64,000 nt of DNA from JACKII01 sp963807085 (GTDB taxonomy: Bacteria; Pseudomonadota; Alphaproteobacteria; Bin95): the NCBI GenBank assembly GCA_963807085.1, contig CAWEBB010000024.1, positions 1-64,000 on the forward strand, written 5' to 3'. The first letter of the stretch is position 1. Each line of letters starts with the position of its first letter. The notes beneath the pieces are model-generated. The model saw only the letters and a list, made by a program, of their open reading frames with translations. It did not search any database and was not told the DNA's origin. A program made the position numbers and the translations under genes. Positions 61,379 through 64,000 of the stretch are shown in pieces.

Positions 61379-62353
61379 ATGACCAATTCCGACTGGGAAA
61401 TTCCCATCAATCTACAGCCCGACCCGAGCGACTATGGGTTCGATCTGGAGCGGGCGCTGAGTTCCGTCGTCACGTTGCACAGCTATGTGCCGGAAGACGC
61501 GTTTACGGCACATACGCTCGGGCCGGAGCGGGGTGGCAGCGGCGTGGTCATCAACGAGTCGGGCTTGATTATCACCATCGGTTATCTGATTACCGAAGCC
61601 GAAACCATCTGGATCAACACGAACGACGGCCGCGCGGTAGCGGGCCACGCGATGGCGGTGGACCAGACGACCGGCTTTGGCCTGGTGCAGGCGCTAGGGC
61701 CGCTGGAGCTGCCGGCCCTTAAATTGGGCGATTCCGACAGGTTGAAGATAGGAGACACCTGTATCCTGGCGGCCGGCGGCGGGCGACGGCATGCGATCCA
61801 GAACAAACTGGCCAGCCGCGAGGAATTCGCGGGCTATTGGGAATACGCGCTGGACGATGCATTCTACACCGTGCCGGCGCACCCCAACTGGGGCGGTACC
61901 GGCTTGATCGGAGAGGACGGCAAGCTCTATGGCATCGGCTCGCTGATCCTGCAGCAGGGCCATCAGCGCGCGCAGCGATTCGACCTGAACATGGTGGTGC
62001 CCATCGGTCTGTTGCCGCCGATCCTGCCGGACCTGCTGAACTATGGCCGGGCCAATCGCCCGCCCCGGCCCTGGCTTGGTTTGTTGGCGACGGAAAGCGA
62101 CGACGCGGTGCTGGTGGCGGGCGTATCCGAAAGCGGTCCGGCGGAGCGGGCCGGCGTCCGGCCCGGCGACCGCATCATCTCGGTCGAAGGCGATGAGGTG
62201 AGCGATCTGTTCAGCGTCTGGCAGCGGGTGTGGGCAACGGGCGAGGCCGGCACGGAGGTGCGGATGCGGGTCGGCCGCGACGGACGCATGTTCGACGTCG
62301 CCATTCAGTCCGGCGATCGGACCAGCTTTCTAAAATCCCCGAAACTTCATTAG
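61379..62353 (+). CDS. HtrA-like protein with degenerate protease site and PDZ domain
   Basis: 324 codons from ATG 61379 (MTNSDWEIPINLQPDPSDYG), no signal peptide. S1C fold (about 20-215) followed by a PDZ domain (about 228-310; AVLVAGVSESGPAERAGVRP, GDRIISVEGDEVSDL). All three catalytic positions are lost: GLIITIGYLITEAE where HtrA has LTNxHV (His gone), TTGFGLVQALG where it has TDLALLK (Asp gone), and NWGGTGLIGEDGKLYGIG where it has GNSGGPL (Ser gone). Probably a binding or scaffold protein in the cytoplasm. The DUF1028 gene follows by 11 bases. Confidence 0.85.
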   Translation: MTNSDWEIPINLQPDPSDYGFDLERALSSVVTLHSYVPEDAFTAHTLGPERGGSGVVINESGLIITIGYLITEAETIWINTNDGRAVAGHAMAVDQTTGFGLVQALGPLELPALKLGDSDRLKIGDTCILAAGGGRRHAIQNKLASREEFAGYWEYALDDAFYTVPAHPNWGGTGLIGEDGKLYGIGSLILQQGHQRAQRFDLNMVVPIGLLPPILPDLLNYGRANRPPRPWLGLLATESDDAVLVAGVSESGPAERAGVRPGDRIISVEGDEVSDLFSVWQRVWATGEAGTEVRMRVGRDGRMFDVAIQSGDRTSFLKSPKLH

Positions 62354-62364
62354 AGCCAAGCCTC

Positions 62365-63117
62365 GTGACCTATTCCATCGTTGCCCGCGATCCTGGGACA
62401 GGCGAGTTGGGCGTCGCCGTCGCCAGCCTGTTTTTCGCCGTGGGTGCGATCATCGCGCATGCGCGGGGCGGGGTCGGCGCCGTTGCCAGCCAGGCATTCC
62501 CCAACCCGACTTTCGGAACCGATGGGCTGCGGTTAATGGAGGCGGGTGCACCGCCGGATGCGATTGTCGATATCTTCGTCGGGCGCGACGCAGGACACCC
62601 GCACCGGCAGTTCCATCTAATCGACAACCAGGGCCGCAACGCTGCCTATACCGGTCTGGCATGCGTCGATTGGGCGGGCCATTTGGTCGCCGAAGGGGTT
62701 TTGGTCGCCGGCAATATGCTGGAAGGGCCGCAGGTGGTGGAGCGGACGCTCCAGACCTATCAGGCCGCGATGGACAAGCCCCTTGCCGAGCGCCTGCTGC
62801 TGGCGATGCAGGCGGGCGAGAGCGCCGGCGGCGACAAGCGCGGCCGCCAGTCGGCCTGCCTGGTTATATACCGTGACCAAGACTACCCATGGCTGGATAT
62901 CCGGGTGGACGATCACGGCGATCCCCTCTCGGAGTTACGGCGGCTTTACGGCGTGGCGCATGAGCGCTTTCTGCACATCGCGGAGACGATGCCGACGCGG
63001 CAGAACCCGCACGGCATCATTAATCGGGACGAGATCGGGTTGCGGATCGCCCGGCTGGAACAGGACCGTCGGGAACGCGGCGAGTTGAGCGCTTCGCTGA
63101 TGTGGAACAAAGGGTAG
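62365..63117 (+). CDS. DUF1028 domain protein
   Basis: 250 codons from GTG 62365 (VTYSIVARDPGTGELGVAVA). Ntn-hydrolase-like DUF1028 family: ARDPGTGELGVAVASLFFAV, ARGGVGAVASQAFPNPTFG, DNQGRNAAYTGLACVDWAGH, GNMLEGPQVVERTLQTYQA and ESAGGDKRGRQSACLVIYRD. Function of the family is unknown. Placed 11 bases after the HtrA-like gene, probably in one transcript. No signal peptide. Confidence 0.9.
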   Translation: MTYSIVARDPGTGELGVAVASLFFAVGAIIAHARGGVGAVASQAFPNPTFGTDGLRLMEAGAPPDAIVDIFVGRDAGHPHRQFHLIDNQGRNAAYTGLACVDWAGHLVAEGVLVAGNMLEGPQVVERTLQTYQAAMDKPLAERLLLAMQAGESAGGDKRGRQSACLVIYRDQDYPWLDIRVDDHGDPLSELRRLYGVAHERFLHIAETMPTRQNPHGIINRDEIGLRIARLEQDRRERGELSASLMWNKG

Positions 63118-63156
63118 GGGTTGCCCGAACGCTTTCTATCGATGCCAACAACTCCA

Positions 63157-64000
63157 TTATGACAACAACTGCACGTCGGGCGCCAGTTGGCTGTCTGTTG
63201 ACACCGTGAGGGTTACGAGTTCGCCGGATACGGTCCCTTCGTACGTGTGGATGCTGCCGGCGCCGCTGCTGACACTGCTCTCGTGGGAGAGGCCGGTGAG
63301 CAACAGGATGTCATCGGTTTCGGCGTGGATGGTCAGGCTGTGGCTGGTGTGGAAGGCGAACAGGTCGCTCGCGCTCAATGTCAGATCGGAATGCGCGATG
63401 TCGCGGAGGTCGATGGCCTCCACGTTGATAGCGTCGAGCGCCGATAGATCGAGGTCGGCCAGATTGCCTGCCGGCTTGATGGTGTCGAAGCCGTCGCCGC
63501 CGTCGATGCTGTCCGCAAGGCTGGACACCAGGATCAGGTCATCGCCCGGCCCCGCGTCGATGAAATTCGCCCCCGCGCCGCCGGAAAGGCTGTCGTCACC
63601 GGGGCCGCCGATCAATGTATCGTCACCATCGCCGCCGAACAGCAGGTCTTCCTCCACGCTGCCGAGCAGCATGTCGTCGCCGGCCGTGCCCATGTCCGTG
63701 ATCCCTTGCAGGAAGGCGCCAGGCTCTCGCGCCTCCGTGGTCCACCATGGGCCATCGTCATTCAGGGCCTGGACCGCATCGTATTTTAGCGTCGAGGCCC
63801 CGGTTTCATTTTGTTGGCCCAAATATTCGATCGCGCCCCAACTGCCATAAACAGAGGAGCCGCCATAGTCGGAGTAATGAGCAAACTGGCCACCGCCGAC
63901 CGACTGCCACGCATCGAACCACAAAGCATAGAGATCGCCGATCTCCGGCCCGCTGTTCAGGTCGGAAAACAGGTCCGTCAGCGCGGCATTGTTGATGTTG
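63157..64000 (-). CDS. RTX-type calcium-binding repeat protein, C-terminal part (partial)
   Basis: The frame stays open to the right edge, so the N-terminus is outside the window. A segment upstream (NINNAALTDLFSDLNSG, YGSWGAIEYLGQQNETGA) precedes a hemolysin-type block: GTAGDDMLLGSVEEDLLFGG, DGDDTLIGGPGDDSLSGGAG and DAGPGDD, three to four nonapeptides of the GGxGxDxUx type, for calcium binding and type I secretion. The C-terminal part resembles the M10/serralysin-type tail (DLSALDAINVEAIDLRDI, LTLSASDLFAF). Secretion by an ABC exporter is inferred. Confidence 0.85.
   Translation of the reverse strand, partial: NINNAALTDLFSDLNSGPEIGDLYALWFDAWQSVGGGQFAHYSDYGGSSVYGSWGAIEYLGQQNETGASTLKYDAVQALNDDGPWWTTEAREPGAFLQGITDMGTAGDDMLLGSVEEDLLFGGDGDDTLIGGPGDDSLSGGAGANFIDAGPGDDLILVSSLADSIDGGDGFDTIKPAGNLADLDLSALDAINVEAIDLRDIAHSDLTLSASDLFAFHTSHSLTIHAETDDILLLTGLSHESSVSSGAGSIHTYEGTVSGELVTLTVSTDSQLAPDVQLLS

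Noticed and set aside
1..64000. CRISPR array, phage integrase, toxin-antitoxin or restriction system
   Set aside because: No regularly spaced direct repeats and no protein text of these types in any frame.

Overview
The window is GC-rich and gene-dense and reads as a chromosomal segment of an alphaproteobacterium, most likely Rhodospirillales-like. The evidence is gene content: an rluD-rpoH pair whose RpoH carries the QKKLFFNLRKIK box, aerobic cobaltochelatase cobS-cobT preceded by a J-domain protein, a NUDIX-type NAD regulator of the NadQ kind next to nadA-nadC, an adrenodoxin-type ferredoxin, DctPQM TRAP transport, and several CoA-ester genes. No plasmid or phage backbone, CRISPR array or rRNA operon is visible. 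One tRNA (elongator Met, CAT) lies at 19474-19550.

Layout. 1-5240 is an accessory, decaying region. An IS1380-family transposase gene runs off the left edge and is split by an IS256-family element with an 8-bp target duplication; it is followed by a frameshifted glycosyltransferase-like gene, a truncated sulfotransferase-like gene and an IS21-like end remnant. 5245-19460 is mostly housekeeping: rmuC, def-fmt-truA, malonyl-CoA decarboxylase and a PrpE-type acyl-CoA synthetase, an SDR, an oxidoreductase-SelD fusion, ferredoxin, tenA-mnmA-5-formyl-THF cyclo-ligase, and a DUF421 protein. 19474-22072 is a second small graveyard beside the tRNA: a decayed DUF4396 gene and an MFS drug-efflux gene split by a second IS256-family element. 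The MFS frame reads straight through when the element and one copy of its 8-bp duplication are removed. 22073-32080 holds J-protein/cobS/cobT, sixA, ppk-ppx and rluD-rpoH.

32217-43713 is catabolic: a PNPOx-fold protein, a frameshifted acyl-CoA ligase, an Ldh2-type dehydrogenase, a TRAP transporter, a flavodoxin-fold quinone reductase, a GST, two SDRs, a hot-dog dehydratase and an enolase-superfamily dehydratase. These look like uptake and CoA-linked breakdown of a hydroxy- or sugar-acid type substrate, but the substrate cannot be read from sequence. 43777-48594 holds a DsrE protein, a tightly overlapping coaBC-dut-moeB operon, an MmgE/PrpD protein and a small conserved protein. An intact IS5-family element sits at 48728-50012. 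50078-58058 holds an epoxide hydrolase, nadA-nadC with nadQ and palindromic operator candidates, an enoyl-CoA hydratase, a class III CoA transferase, ybaK and pgk. 58259-64000 holds a frameshifted trypsin-like protease, a DMT exporter, a secreted cyclase-family protein, a catalytically dead HtrA-like protein beside a DUF1028 protein, and a partial RTX-repeat protein running off the right edge.

The most notable observations are: a two-hairpin repeat of about 110 bp present twice in opposite orientations (31968-32080 and 58142-58250); two IS insertions whose ancestral genes can be rebuilt; the palindromes in front of nadA; and the dead HtrA protein. I found no clearly new multi-gene system.
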